From Aphis gossypii (Eukaryota > Arthropoda > Insecta > Hemiptera > Aphididae): DNA of 64,000 nt. The notes below the pieces were generated by a model, which was not told the DNA's origin, did not search any database, and saw nothing but the letters and a program-made list of their open reading frames with translations. The position numbers were made by a program, and so were the translations under genes. Of this stretch, positions 49,300 through 63,192 are shown in pieces. The DNA is taken from NCBI RefSeq assembly GCF_020184175.1, contig NC_065531.1, positions 26,185,213 to 26,249,212 of the forward strand, read 5' to 3'. How positions within the stretch are numbered: position 1 is the stretch's first letter; the number at the start of each line of letters is the position of its first letter.

Positions 49300-49708
49300 A
49301 AACCTCTCGGCACTCGGTCAGTTGAGTAGTCGACTGTGCGCTCGGATTACTTGTTTCTGGTTAGTAGTGAGTTGTCACTCGGATGTAGGTATCTCGTTCG
49401 GATTAATATTTAATAATAATTATCGGTGGTGTCTCGTCGTCCTCCGTTGTTCCGATATCGATCTTCACGTGTACACGAAAAACCTATTAATGCGCATTCC
49501 AGCGAACGGATGATAACCTTGTTGTACATGTAGCACTATAATTTGGGTTTGGCGCCTGGCATTCCGAGCACTTGAAACACGTTCATTCAATATGTACCGA
49601 TGAAATAGACCGCTAGGTAAGTGTACCTGAAAATCGAATCATACATATTCCTAGCGTCTGGTCTGCAAAAATTTCACTGTTCCTTGACAATTACAGTTTT
49701 ACAGAATC
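49300..49708 (+). promoter_or_regulatory. Hip14 5' UTR and its intron
   Basis: GC-richer leader ending at a good donor (cgctag|gtaagt after 49616), then a short intron to acceptors ttacag and tttacag just before the ATG at 49709. The transcription start is probably in the CpG-rich stretch to the left. Confidence 0.5.
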
Positions 49709-51640
49709 ATGAATTCGTCATGTGGCCATTTTAGTCTAATACAGGACGGTTGTGGTGCCATATCATCGTCCAAAACCACTATAGACAATGTACCAGTATT
49801 CACCAAAAAGGCAACAAATGCTCGAAAACCAAATGTTCCAGACCATGAAGCAAAAACATTTGATATTGTCAAAGCTACTCAGTATGGATTGTTGAATCGG
49901 TGTAAAGAAATAATTGAAAGTGGCTATGATATAAATAAACCAGATCCTCAAAATATTTATCTCCTACATTGGGCTGCAATCAATAATAATATTGATTTAA
50001 TTAAATATTTTATTTCAAAAGGCGCAGCTGTAGACCCTGTTGGAGGTGACCTAAGAGCAACTCCATTACATTGGGCAACTAGGCAAGGCCATTTGTCTGC
50101 TGTGGTGTTATTGATGAATGAAGGAGCAGATCCGTGTTTTTATGACGTTGAAGGTCGTGCTTGTTTGCATCTTGCCGCACAACTTGGTTTCACAGCAATT
50201 GTAGCCTATTTAATTGCCAAAGGTGTAGATGTCAATTTGAGAGATAAAAATGGAATGACTGCTCTCATGTGGAGTTCATATAAATCATTAGGACTTGATC
50301 CAACTAAACTTTTAATTACTCTCGGTGCTTCTATGTCCATACAAGATGACGTGCATAGGAACACACCACTTCATTGGGCTCTGATTAGTCGGAATCCAAC
50401 AGCCATCAGTATTCTAGTCATGAGAGGATCACCATTGACCATTAAAAACTCAATAGGATGTACTGCTTTAAATTTAATTCATGAGTCAAGATCAGAAGTA
50501 TGGATAGGATTGAATACACTAAAAACTGTTGATGATAAAATGAAACCAAAGAATATTTTACTAAAATTAAATGAACAAACTATGTCTGTTATAATTGTTT
50601 CTATAGCATTTTACATAATTGGATTTATATTGGACTCTCATATGATATATGGAGCAAAATTATGTTGCTTGATTATTGGATATCTCATTATGTACAAATT
50701 AAACCGTACATATGCATCAGTATCCCAAACACTGCCTGTGTCAGTTTATTTTGCTACAAAATTTTGGATGTATGTTACTTGGATATTTTGGATACTTCCC
50801 GTCACAAGTTTCTGGTGCTCTGTTGGTTTCTTTGTTACTACATCATTATTATGGTACAACTTTATGTATAGTTGGAATGGCAATCCAGGATATGTACCAA
50901 ATACTAAAAATGATCAATATAATGCCATCATTGAACTGGCTGAAGGCACTGGATTTGATTTGGATTTGTTTTGTAGTACATGTTTGATTAAAAAGCCCAT
51001 CAGATCAAAACATTGTAATAGTTGTAATAGGTAAGAATAGTAAATTAGTTTTATGAACAGGTTATTTTTAATGTGTTTATGTTACAGATGTATAGCAAAG
51101 TTTGATCATCATTGTCCTTGGGTGAGCAATTGCATTGGTATTTCAAATCATCGACACTTTATAGGATATCTTATAACATTACTTGTAGCGTGTGGTTTTA
51201 TTATTTTTGGAAGTATAAGATTCCTAAGTATGGCAAACCAATTTAATGAACAATCATTTCATTATAATATATTTTATGTTATTTGGGAAGTTCTCGTTTT
51301 AGATTCATGGGTCAGTTGGATTATGATTAATGCTATTTTACATTCAATTTGGGTATCAATACTGTTAGTTTGTCAAATCTACCAAATTGTTTGGCTTGGT
51401 ATGACTACTAATGAGCGTATTAATGCTGCACGTTATGAGCACTTTATTCCTCATGGAAAAGGGTATAAGAGCCCATATAATCGTGGTAAATGTCAAAACC
51501 TGTTGGATTTTATCCAGTGCCATTGTCTTGGTTTTAGATTTTTAAATGATAAAGTTTGGTTCAATTATTATAACTTTTTAGTTTTTACTGATATGGAATT
51601 GAATTTTTCTGCTATAAAACCTGATTTTGAATATGTTTAA
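49709..51640 (+). CDS. Hip14: Palmitoyltransferase Hip14 (ZDHHC17 type)
   Basis: Golgi and synaptic-vesicle S-acyltransferase that palmitoylates SNAP25, CSP and huntingtin-type substrates. Exons are 49709-51030 and 51088-51640, phase 2, giving 624 residues (human ZDHHC17 632). Residues about 50-265 form a run of ankyrin repeats (LLHWAAINNNIDLIKYFISK; TPLHWATRQGHLSAVVLLMN; ACLHLAAQLGFTAIVAYLIA; TPLHWALISRNPTAISILVM). Several membrane helices follow. The cysteine-rich domain (CSTCLIKKPIRSKHCNSCNR, then CIAKFDHHCPWVSNCIG) carries the catalytic DHHC at 447-450 and is split by the single coding intron. The start is the first ATG after the leader acceptor. Confidence 0.97.
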
Positions 51641-54600
51641 TTATTATGATTAAATTTTCAATTAGCAATAAATTGCAAACTACTAATACCAGAGAGCCTA
51701 TGTATTCTTATTTAGACTCTCTAAGTAATACTAATGTTTACATGGAATAATAATAATTATTATTAAGATTTTTATTGTATATAAATTTTTTTTTTATATG
51801 ATTTGGCTTATTTCCAATAAATTATTATAATATTATTTAATATGTTATATTTTGTAAGACCATAGTATTTTAAATCCAATTATGTATGAGAACTGATTAA
51901 ATTAAAAAATAATATGTAGCTTATTTTTTATTTCACTAATTCTTAAATATAAAAATTAGTTGGTTATTTATTGATTTAATGTTTTGAAATTTTGTCTGTG
52001 ATTGTAATTGTGAAAGTTTAGTTATGTAGAAAATAATTTTGTATATTTAAATAACAAAGAATTATAAGAAACATTTTACCTACAATTTGTATTTTCATGT
52101 TAATTTATTGCTAGTATATTATGAGCCTATAATTGTATATTTGTATTATTCTTTTGTATTCTATATAAGAATAAATAATTAATTTCTGGAATTTTTTAGT
52201 CCTGGAAGTTCATACATTTGCTTATTTGAAAAATTGCTAGATAGGTATGTTATAATTTTGAATCAAATTATAGTATACTAAAAAATACTTTTTTTTGCAT
52301 ATTATTCTTTCATAAAATTAGCATTTTATTACCTACAAAATTAAGAATTTATAATCAAAGATTTTCAGTGTAGTGACTTATATTCTATAAACTAGCTATA
52401 ACATGAAGTAATAAGTAATTAGGTAAATGTAATTTGTTTTTGAAAAAGTGGCCCAAACTATTGTATACTATTAATTAAAAAATATAAAACTGAATATCTT
52501 GATATCATTTTAGAAATTCAAATTTACACATATATTACCTATACTAAACATCTCAATAACGAGGCATATTCGATACCTACAGCTATTATCAGCAGATAGC
52601 TTACAAAAATTATATATAAATAGGTAGTATATTTAATACCTATCTATGCTATTCTACAGTACAGAGTTCCCATACTTTTTAAAACGTAATATTTATAAAA
52701 TTTATGTACCTGTGATGTTTGTGAAAATATACTTGTTGATAAAAATGGATTATTGGAGAATTTCACTTTATAAAAATATGTCAACCGAAAGTCCGAGAAC
52801 GACTGATGATTTTACCTGGTTACTGATTTAAACTGTGTTAATTAATTATATAGGATACCTACTTCATATTTATTATATTCAATAAATTTATTTTTTTTAC
52901 ATTGTCTTCTCTACCATATCTTCTAACAGCAACTTTTCTGTTATTACTTAAGCTAGTTATACATAATAGTTAGCTAAGATCTTTTAAACAAATAAAATAC
53001 AAAAAAAAAGTTATAAGTTAATATTTACCATCTAGAAGCTGTTGTAAAGTAGATATGGAAAGACAGTAAATAGCACTCACAAACAGCAATAACTGTTAAA
53101 CTGTATACCTTACTATTTTAGTCTTTATAACAAAGATTAAAAATCTCTAAAATTTGCGTGTAAAATTTTCAAAAATTGATTTCGTCATTATTATATTTTA
53201 CTAATTAGCTTTTCAACTTAGAAAGAATAAAAAAATCATTGCTCACAACTATACCTATACATGAATTGTTGTTATGTAGTCATGTCACCATATTATGTTT
53301 GTATATATACACGGGTAATGCTAAAAGTATGACAAATTCTGTAGATTAACCGGAAATTATATAATCAAATTTAACTGTTTATGTGAATGCAAATATAGGT
53401 TGGTAATATGCAATATTCAAGAAACGTACAGACCAATATTATAATATTGAAGCCGAACCGACGAAATTGTCTGCCTGATCGAATTGAATATTTTCGTTAT
53501 TTTGATTACGAATTCAGTTAGAAATACTTTCTTTTTTCGAGAAATGATTTAAAATTTAAATACCTAAATATCCAGAGAATATTTATTTCATGTTATGTAT
53601 TACGTCTAGGTATGTCTAATATCCGTATTATATGTGATGTCGTTATTTGTATATATATATAATATACAATTATATGTGTTTACTGTCCGTGTAGGTACCT
53701 ACCTATAATACCTACATTAATTTTTTTTTTTTTTATTAGTCTTTATATTAATATTTAATACCTATGTTATTTATCTATAGGTACATTATACATTATACGG
53801 CTTAATTATAGATGAAGTTAAACAACTAAAAAACTAATGACATATAGACAGTATATGTACCTATATAATATAACAGTATGCTACTCGATGTTATAGGTAA
53901 GTTGGTATTAGCCGTTTAGTTGAGTTGGTAAAGATTAAATCTTGTTTGTCAAAGTTCAAGATATATAAATTAAATTTATTAAATTCCTAAACTGTTTAAA
54001 GTTTTAACTATTTCCTAGTTAACTGTTTAGGTACCACAAAAACAAAATCATTTTATATTGTTTACGAGTTTAGAAATCGTGATTAATGTGGTTTTTATAA
54101 TTTTGAGTCAATATCGTTTGATAATCATAGTTATATAGATATAAATGCGTTTATTAAATATTTGAAATTATATTTTAGTTTGAATTTTATATGAAACTGA
54201 TTTCTCATATTTATTCTAAATTCTTTTTTAATATTTGATTGATGTTTACAATTGCATAGAAATGAAATACATTGTTTAATGTTTATTAGAATTTGTCTAC
54301 AACAACAATCGTACTAGTGAAAACGGTATGTGAAATACAATTTTTAATAAAAACTCTTAAGCACGTAATCTATATATATTTATTGAAAAAAATTACCTAT
54401 ATAAATTATTATTATTAAAACTAAAATGTAGGATATATATAAGCATTGGACCAGTATGTACTATTATGTAAACAATGCTTTTTATTTTAAATATTATTCA
54501 TTATTATGGATTTAAGTATACTAACCAATAAATTACAAATAAATTCGATTTTAGTCAAATTCAAAAAAAGTGTGATGGCGTATCTTTGTATTTAATATTT

Positions 54601-56791
54601 TTATCACTTAAAAAACAATTCGTGGTATAACTACTTCTAAAAATAGGTAACAAAAACATTGTTACCATTTCATTATTTACAATTTGCATTATTCTAAATT
54701 TATGTCTTGAGAACTTAAGTTTTAGTAACAAAACAATTATAATGATATGTATATAATGTAATTGTGTATCTAATCAATGGGTATACCTATATACTTGAGC
54801 ATTACATGATTGACACGTGATTGGCATATGCCACTGGGCACTGACACTGTCATGAAGGACGTAAGTACTCAGTACCTAACTTTTTATTAAATTATTTTAA
54901 TTGTTGGAAACTCTTTTAAATATTTGTATTAAATTATATTTAATGAGTAAAAATATACAATAATAATTATGTAGTACCTACCTGTACACATAATATTATA
55001 TTATGCATACCAGCATGTTACATTTAAAAGAATTATACAATTTCAAACTTGTAGGTGGACGTGATAAATAATAATGAAAAAAAGTATGAATAATAGTACG
55101 ATAAAATTTTAATTATTTAAACCTTTAATGGTATAAATTTTATAAGAATGAAATTTATTTATAAGTTATTATTCATTACTTATTAAGTATTGAACCAACA
55201 GCGCGCACCTGTCTATAAATAAAATGTTATTAAAATATACATGCACGTATTTGTAGTTTTTTAATTTAGTCATACATTTTTTTCCCCAAAAATATTACAT
55301 TTAATTATTAGAATAATATATATTTATACCATATTATATCAATTTATGTAACTCAAAATTTAATAACATATTTCTGTAAATACATACCAGTCATACCATA
55401 AGAGAGTTAAATTAGGTTTATAGTATAAATAAATAAAATCTTAATATAAATCAAAAATTTCATATATATATTTAAAAGATTGTATGGTTTCAGTATGAAC
55501 TATATATGACTTATGAGGAGTGTTAGTATTAAATCTTCTAAACTTAGATACAAAAAGAAAAGTCTTAATAAATTTCGAACTACAAAATAGTAAGCATTTT
55601 TTTTGCGACTTTGAAAAATTTCGTCAAAATTCTAACTTCAAATGCATATAAAATTATTATAGACCTATGTATTTTTAATGTTTTTATACAGATAATAGTC
55701 AATAGAACAACTTATTTTGTACCTATTAAATTTTTAAGCTTTTTTACCTAATGAAAAATTTTTAATAGATATTTATAGAAAAAAATAGAAAAAAAACTAA
55801 AACGAATTAAAAATTTCTCGTGTTTATAATAAATAGCTTAAAAATATCCAAAATATGTTGGAAAATATTTTATATAATTAAAATGATCATATTATATACA
55901 TTTGATACAATTTTCAAGTAGGTATCTATGGTTATTTGTTTTTGAGTTATATCAAAAATTGGATTTATATTTTATGTAAATATTTTTTACTTTTGTTTCC
56001 CCACAAAATAACTAGATCTATTTTTTTTACCAGAAACTACGCCCATTTTTAAAATTTTTCATTGCCCCGAAAAATGTTTACACACACACAAAACATTGTA
56101 AAATCAATACATTCATTACTCTGCTCAACATTTAAAAGGTGATTAAGTGGGCACTACTCTGCTGTATAGAAGGTGTCCATTGAGTCACCGTGATGGATCT
56201 GTTTAATTTAAATTTAATGATTTATTATTATATAAGAAAAACTATTCTGATCTGAGACGATTTATCAGCCTTGCCTTATACCTATATCACAAAGCATATT
56301 TCATGTTATGCTTTTGATATTGTTATTAGGTAAAGTAATGCATTTTACTATTAGTTAATAGTAATACAGTAATTTATATGATTTTTTCCAAAAAATACCA
56401 TTGTGTGTATAAAATATAATAACGATTACCGCTGTCATAAGATTGATTATAAGTACCAGAGACGTTTCAAAGCTAAGTCGTCAGTCATAACGTGTGCCTT
56501 TTATTGTATTCTGATTGGCTGTTGTAACTGTGGTAATTTTTTCACAATCTATAATAATAACTTACCGGAAAATATCTAGAATTATGACCATTTCAACTTT
56601 TGATTTGAACATAAATTTACGTAATCACATGTTTTTTCTTCACGTATATTTAATTTTAAAAACATGTGAATTTAATTCACGCGTAATAAATTGGTAAATC
56701 ACAGATATTCACGTATTCACGTGTATTGACAACATAATATTTATAAAACGTATTAAATATTATAATAAGATATTCTAAAAAATATATACGT

Positions 56792-56840
<49 letters not shown>

Positions 56841-57190
56841 ATATAATTATAATTTCCATGCAAAAATTAAAAATTAAAATATTTGTCCCCACTATTATAA
56901 AAATAATTTTTTCATAAGCAGTATTATCATTAAAACGTAGAACGAATGAAGCAATTAATGTTTCTGGTTTAAAATAAATAACTGATTACTGATCAGTGAT
57001 TATACCGCTTGGTAAAAACTATAAACCATTTAACCATTAAAATATACTAAATACATTGAAAATATAATTCCATGTGTAATAATAAGTGAGCGAAGTAATA
57101 AAAATACTCACAAGCTCAAATAATTTTAAATTTACTTGATTTCATATAAGTATGAATTTTAATTCCACATATACGCGTGAATTTAACTAG
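51641..57190. other. Gene-poor AT-rich region
   Basis: The Hip14 3' UTR occupies the left end. The remainder lacks conserved exons. A perfect micro-exon-like string (ATG at 54828, donor gtaagt after 54860) has no partner. The segments at about 55560-56000 and 56140-56220 read like worn interspersed repeats. A (TA)n run lies at 56791-56835. Confidence 0.5.
56791..56835. repeat. (TA)n microsatellite
   Basis: A run of TA units with minor interruptions, in intergenic DNA. The short frames read from it are artefacts. Confidence 0.85.
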
Positions 57191-57420
57191 GTACATCTGA
57201 AAGTGAAATTCAGAGACCTCTAGAATTCACCGCGGACGGACGCTTTCAGAGTAGATATTGTGTCCAAAACATTACCAACGAATTCAAATATACAGGTGCT
57301 AAACCCACGTGGTATAATCTATATAGAAGTATTAAGACTATGTATACTGAATGCAGAGAAAGATGTTTGGATCCAAAATTGCTAAACAAAAATAGAATAC
57401 AACTTAGTTCATATCTATAA
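57191..57420 (+). CDS. Orphan open exon, 75 codons, product unknown
   Basis: I do not recognise this protein. After an acceptor-like aactag at 57185-57190, the frame (entered in phase 1) is open for 75 codons to TAA at 57418-57420. It reads TSESEIQRPLEFTADGRFQS, then RYCVQNITNEFKYTGAKPTW, then YNLYRSIKTMYTECRERCLD. Its composition (balanced codons; Cys, Tyr, Trp and Arg present) is unlike the AT-rich flanks, whose chance frames read Ile/Tyr/Asn/Lys. It could be the last exon of a lineage-specific gene with remote upstream exons, or a fragment of a mobile-element protein. Confidence 0.35.
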
Positions 57421-59132
57421 CCATCAAATCAATTTATTCTGAGCTTGTATGTTCTTAAGTCTTAACTATACTATCCGACCGATGAATATTCTTTTATTCG
57501 GATAGTCTATTATATGAAATTGTTGGCGCAATTCCGCAGTGGGATTCTCCGCGTTCGTCTCTACCGTCCGATTCTCGACCCCAATAGTTTTCTAATTTTT
57601 TATATCCGTCAGAGCGTATCATAATATAGTTTCGTGTTTTATGGAAGTCGAATCGAATCTTGATCAACTTCACTACTTCAGAGTTCAGTTCGACATACAT
57701 CGAGTGACTCAAGTGCCACCACGGGTACCACTCCACCAAGTTATGGTAGAATGCACTACAAAGTCACCGGTTTTATTACTCACGACCGTTTTTACGTTAA
57801 ATACAGTTTTTGCGCATCTATAACTGTTATTAAGAAATTTAAATATATTATATTTATACGTATACTTGTATCATAATATGGATAAGGCCTTAGAAAATCC
57901 GAGGAAAACATTGGTAAAATAATCGCTGTATAATAATTTATTAATGTCGGGTTACATGAAGAATTGGTTAATTTAATGGCTCGATAAAATCTAACGGACC
58001 AATCATGGACCACTAAAATCATGATCAAGGAACCAATAGCTCCAATAGTGATTCATTAAAAATTTAGTAATAGTTCATGCAACGTGGAATAAGTATAGCG
58101 CTATATGGCACTATGGCATTTATATATTAAATATCAAGTGCTCAACTAGAATTACATAGTGCACATTATTACCGTCCATCCATTTGTAAACATAAAGGTA
58201 GAACACATATTATTATGTATATTTAAGTATTTAACTCAATGAGTATTCATATGCGCATTTTGGTGTAAAGAAATTGAAATGTGTAAGTGTTATCATTTTA
58301 TTCCAATAAAATATTACTGTATCATTTAGTTAGTGGAGCAGCTAACTTCACCGTTGTCCGTATTTGTTTTGATTTCTGACCACCACCATCACCAATCATA
58401 TTTTGTATTATTAATTATTATTAACTTTTTTTTTTTTTTTTTATTAAAAAGTATAAAATATGATTCAAGATTATAACTCGAATAATTAATCATAATTTTC
58501 ATTTTAAATGTTTAAAATAGCGTCAAAAACAAACCCAAACAAAAAATCGCATAGATGGTTATAAATATTATAATTGTTAACTGATGATTCTTATTCACAC
58601 AAGTTCGGTTATAATATGAAAGTAATGTCTCATAATTATATTATTTGGAGTAAACAGATCCCAAACAATTTTTCGAATAGTAAATGTAAGTTGTATTTTT
58701 TTTTTAATTGCCCCAAACGATAATAATATTTTATATTTTTTAGACTTACTCTACTAGTCCCCAGCTTATTATCGAGTGTGGACTAACTATATTACTATAT
58801 TATCGCAAATTAAAAATATGTATTTTCTTCTAACTTGATCAATTTTCATTTGTTTTTCTCTAGGAAAATAAAATAACAAAAATAGATAGGTACTTAGGAC
58901 CTAGGTACCATTTTTCGTAACAACAAGTATTCACTATGTAAACTAAGTTTTAGATTTTAGAATAATCACAGGGTCCTACTGTATCTTATTATTTTTATAT
59001 AGTATAATAATAAATGTAGGTATATGGCTTTTGAATTAATATAATTTTATAATAACCTATAAGTTGTATGGAGAACTTATGCAATTTTGCATGAATAATA
59101 CAATATTGATATATTTGCACCATTGCACCATG
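57421..59132. other. Intergenic region
   Basis: 1.7 kb. A 9-bp inverted repeat (ACTATCCGA / TCGGATAGT) at about 57471-57508 is followed by a less AT-rich stretch (57510-57790) with an open minus-strand frame of 81 codons that I cannot assign. No other signal. Confidence 0.4.
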
Positions 59133-59140
59133 CATGTATG

Positions 59141-59943
59141 CAGGCACGGCGCCAAGGGGGGGCAAGGTGGGGCTCTAGCCCCCCCAGAAAACAGATCAGC
59201 CCCTTCGCCAGCCCCCCCACTAAAAAATATGTACGATATTGTGTAAAATATCAATATTTAACTTATATAATATATTTGTCACAACTAAAAAAATTGAGGA
59301 ATAAATTAAATTTATTATTTGTCTAATAAGGAAAAAATTTACTACAATTTCAATAAAATGTGTTTTGAAATTTGTAAAATAAGAAAAAATCTTTTATTTA
59401 TTTTTTATTACCTTTATTCAAATACTAATTATTAGATGAAAATGAACAAATAAACGTATCCCAAATCATTGCATTAAAGATGATTGAAACAAATTGTTCA
59501 TTACTAAACACAATTACTTTAATTTATATTTATGAAATGTAGGTAAGTAAAAGAAACATAATTATTCATTCACAAAGGTATGTAATATTAAAGTCATAAA
59601 GAACTTATCATTTTTGTGTATCATGTCATCATTATGAATATAGTTGTTGAAGGTCTGTGATTAGACATTTTATTACATAAGGTACAAAAAAAAATATTTG
59701 ACATTATTCTTAAAACATTTTTAACTATTCAAAAGTTTGTATATATTATCTGTTTAGACTCTTAGAGCATACAATATAAAACGTATGTACTATATAGATA
59801 ATAGCTATATTATGTTATATGATACGAAAATATTTATATTTCATTAAAATAACCTCAGTATTTGTTGAAAAATTTTAGCCCACGTAAAAAAAATATTTGC
59901 CCCACTCTGCCTCCCCTGGAAAAAAATTCTAGTGCCGTGCCTG
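59141..59943. mobile_element. 803-bp hAT-like non-autonomous element
   Basis: The ends CAGGCACGGC and, from the right, CAGGCACGGCAC are inverted repeats. The flanking octamers CATGTATG (59133-59140) and CATTTATG (59944-59951) match at 7 of 8 positions, as expected for hAT duplications. The subterminal sequence has G-runs on the left and C-runs on the right (ggggggcaaggtggggc against tgccccactctgcctcccc). There is no transposase frame; the overlapping short frames at 59057-59326 are by-products of the element end. Confidence 0.75.
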
Positions 59944-60669
59944 CATTTATGTAGTTACTACATCCATACATATTATATATGTAATATATAATTTTTAATA
60001 TATTCTCAATATAGTAATTGATTTCTATGTTATAGTATAAATAGTATTAATAGAATTTAAACTATTACACTATAGTATATAAAAGTTTGTGTAAATAGCA
60101 GATATATGTATAAGCTAAGTTTAAGGTATACGAAATTTCAGAGTTATTTTTTATAATTATAAAGGTCAAAGGTGCCTATATTGGCTACTGTATGTGTAGG
60201 TGTCAGTCTACAAATTCTAGAGGCGTAATCGGATATGATTTTTTTTCACGAGGGAAAATGAAATTTTATTTCCATTAAAATATAACAAAAACAAAAAATA
60301 AATGATTATTTAATGCAAAATAAAATACTATTTACAGGCTGGGAAGTTATTTTTTATATAGGTATTATAGTATACAATACTCATTAGTCATCGCCGTGAG
60401 TTTAATATAATATTAAATATTTATATTTAAATATGTGATGCATCAGTGACGGATTCTGTATTACCATTTTCGACAGTATCAAAAGCAAACAAATGATGTA
60501 CGTTAAAATGTTTAATGACACAAGTAACGTTTAGATAGGACACTATTGATTATACATGTATATTATAAACGCATAATAAATAATGTCAGACATTATTTTC
60601 TGGACAATCTGATCCATTAAAAAAAATTGAATATTTAAAGTATAAATGAAATGACTATAAAAGAGCATA

Positions 60670-61518
60670 CAGGGTGATTCACCAAGTATATTCATCTCAT
60701 TTTTTCATTTAATTTCATTTAACTTTTTTCAAATTCTAATTGTTGAAATTTTTTTAAGCTTGTGTATACTCGATAATCTTATTTTATAATACTTGTATTT
60801 TGTATACCATTTAAAAAGTATATCCTGTGGTGATATTAACTTCTTTTTTTAAATGAGAATCATCCCTTTCCTTGTAAGTCATTAAGTAAATGATTTTTTT
60901 TTTTTTTGGAAAATTTAACGGATTTTTATTGAAATTTGAACAAATAGTTCTTTAGTTTTTTGCACTAAGGATCGGATAATAGGTTCATGCAAATTGTTTT
61001 GAAAATTATGGTGACTATAACCATAATGAATTAAAAACCACAATAATTAATATTTAATATTAATTATTAATCAACATTTTATGTTTAAAAATTGTTTGAT
61101 TATAATAAAATTTAGATCAAATAAAAGTATAAAACATACATTACATTTATAATATACAGTTTTGAGTTTTTCAATTTATTTTATGGACAATTAACATTAT
61201 AGACTTATTAATAGTATAAGTATATTTATTTAAATAACTCAGAAATTACTCTTTCGAATTTTGATTCAAATTGGTACCAATAACATTTGAAAAAAATTAT
61301 CTGCTTTATCATGTATAGAAAAAAATTTTATTTATGTTTTGAAAATAATGTTTTTATCATCAGAGAATAAGTACTCCTTAAATTGTGTAACAAATCTTGA
61401 GTATTTGAAAATATATTTTTAATTACGATATAGGTACTTAAAAATATCAAAAATCGAAATTTGAAAAAAAAATCATTATTAAAGTAAAAAATAAGGATGA
61501 GCTGAGTGAATCACCCTA
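60670..61518. mobile_element. 849-bp element with GGGTGATTCAC inverted ends
   Basis: Left end CAGGGTGATTCACC, right end (reverse complement) TAGGGTGATTCACTC. TA stands on both outer sides (60668-60669 and 61519-61520), which fits a Tc1/mariner-type target. No coding frame survives. Its end sequence resembles that of the element at 63193-63758. Confidence 0.6.
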
Positions 61519-63192
61519 TATTATGTATTATATCCATAATATAGTGTTTTGAGGAGGCGCACAAAATAAATATTTCTTGGCCGACGCAATAAAAAGACGA
61601 TTTTTTTCTTCCTCGTCGAAATCGTTGCCAATCCCCTTTCTTATGTCAACAAATATCATTTTATATGCAACGCTATTTCTATGTACAAGCAATATCCTAG
61701 TATTATATACTGGCACAATACGCACACATGTGGCTGAGTATATCATTTTTAAAGGCGACGAACAAATCGATACGGTGAAGAGAAAATTATTCTTATATAT
61801 ACATTATAATATACGAATATACATATACGTATATAATTTATAATCCTATGTATATTTCTTATATACGTATATAAGTGTGAAAACTGGATAAGACTTGTGT
61901 CACCGGCTAGGCAAACATTGTAACATTAAATTTCTTGCTGATATAATATATATTATTTTATTATACAAGGCAAGTGTTGTGTTCGATATCTATTTAATAT
62001 ATAATATCATATAATATTAGATGTATTTATGTGCTTATATTTTGAACAAGTTTTCGTACACCATTGTTGTTATAATGGCCACACAGGTAAAAACAGTTTA
62101 TTGAGTCCGGCATAGTTGAAATATATGAAAATGTATGTGTTTTTTTATTTTTATTAGGTATCGATTTTGCTTTAAAACCGTATCGTCGGTCGGCGCGGGT
62201 ATCCCGCGCGAGAAAACGGCACGAGTGTAAAATACCGTCCACCCGCCCGCGTCCGTGACGTTATATATATAGATAAATGATATATACATAAATAACATAA
62301 AACCTTAGAGAGAATCTGCTGGTAGTTGCCTTTTTCGACTTTATTTTTTCACTATGACCTTTAATGTTTCCCCGCGAAAAAATAAGAAACGTTTTTTCAC
62401 CATAACGACCGCGACGTCGGCGCATCGTCCGTTGGAAAATTATGTTATAGTTTATAGTTATAATATACTTCTTTTTGTATAAAATATATATTAATAATAC
62501 TACATAATAACGACTATGATACATAATATTATATATATGTATATGTGTTTTTGTCATTCAATGTTCATTTGCATAATAATATACATATTTTGCGCGTGTA
62601 CAAAAGTACAATACATGCATATTCTGGTTGATGCGCGTTTTAGCAGACCACATTATTTTAAAATCAAAGTTCGGAGACGAAGAAGACAAAAATAAAACCT
62701 CGAAAAACATCAATTATTTAACTATATATAATACATATACAGTTTACCATACCGTCATTAGCCGATGTTACCCATACATATTGTAGCATTAATACAGTAT
62801 ACAAGAAAAGAATTGTAATAATATTAAACCTTTAATTACGGCAAACGAATCCTCATACTATATAGCGGTAGGTATGCAAAAACATTATTTAATTTATATA
62901 ATATAGCTGGGGCGTATTACGTAACAAGTAATATGTATTGTGTATATTGAACAATATAATACGACAATATACGTATATCCGTCTATTATATTATATTATG
63001 AGTAACCGAGTAAGGGTGATTAGTTGCCAATGTTGTACAAAATAATTAAATATACCTAACTGAAATAGTATGTTTTGGACGAGGTTAGGTCACATAATAT
63101 TATATATATATAATAGAGTGGTGGTGTGCATAAAGTCACATTCGGGGTCGTTAAATCAGAAACGTAATAATTTATATATACTCGTAAATATA
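61519..63192. other. Intergenic region with a GC-rich patch
   Basis: Mostly AT-rich. The patch at 62180-62270 is strongly CpG-rich and includes CGCGGG-TAT-CCCGCG, and 62395-62430 is also GC-rich. These may mark a promoter of a gene outside the window or part of a repeat. Open frames here (61528-61746, 62027-62298, both minus) match nothing I know. Confidence 0.4.

Noticed and set aside
61528..62557. Short open frames on both strands
   Set aside because: Not recognisable, no splice partners, and flanked by mobile-element ends.
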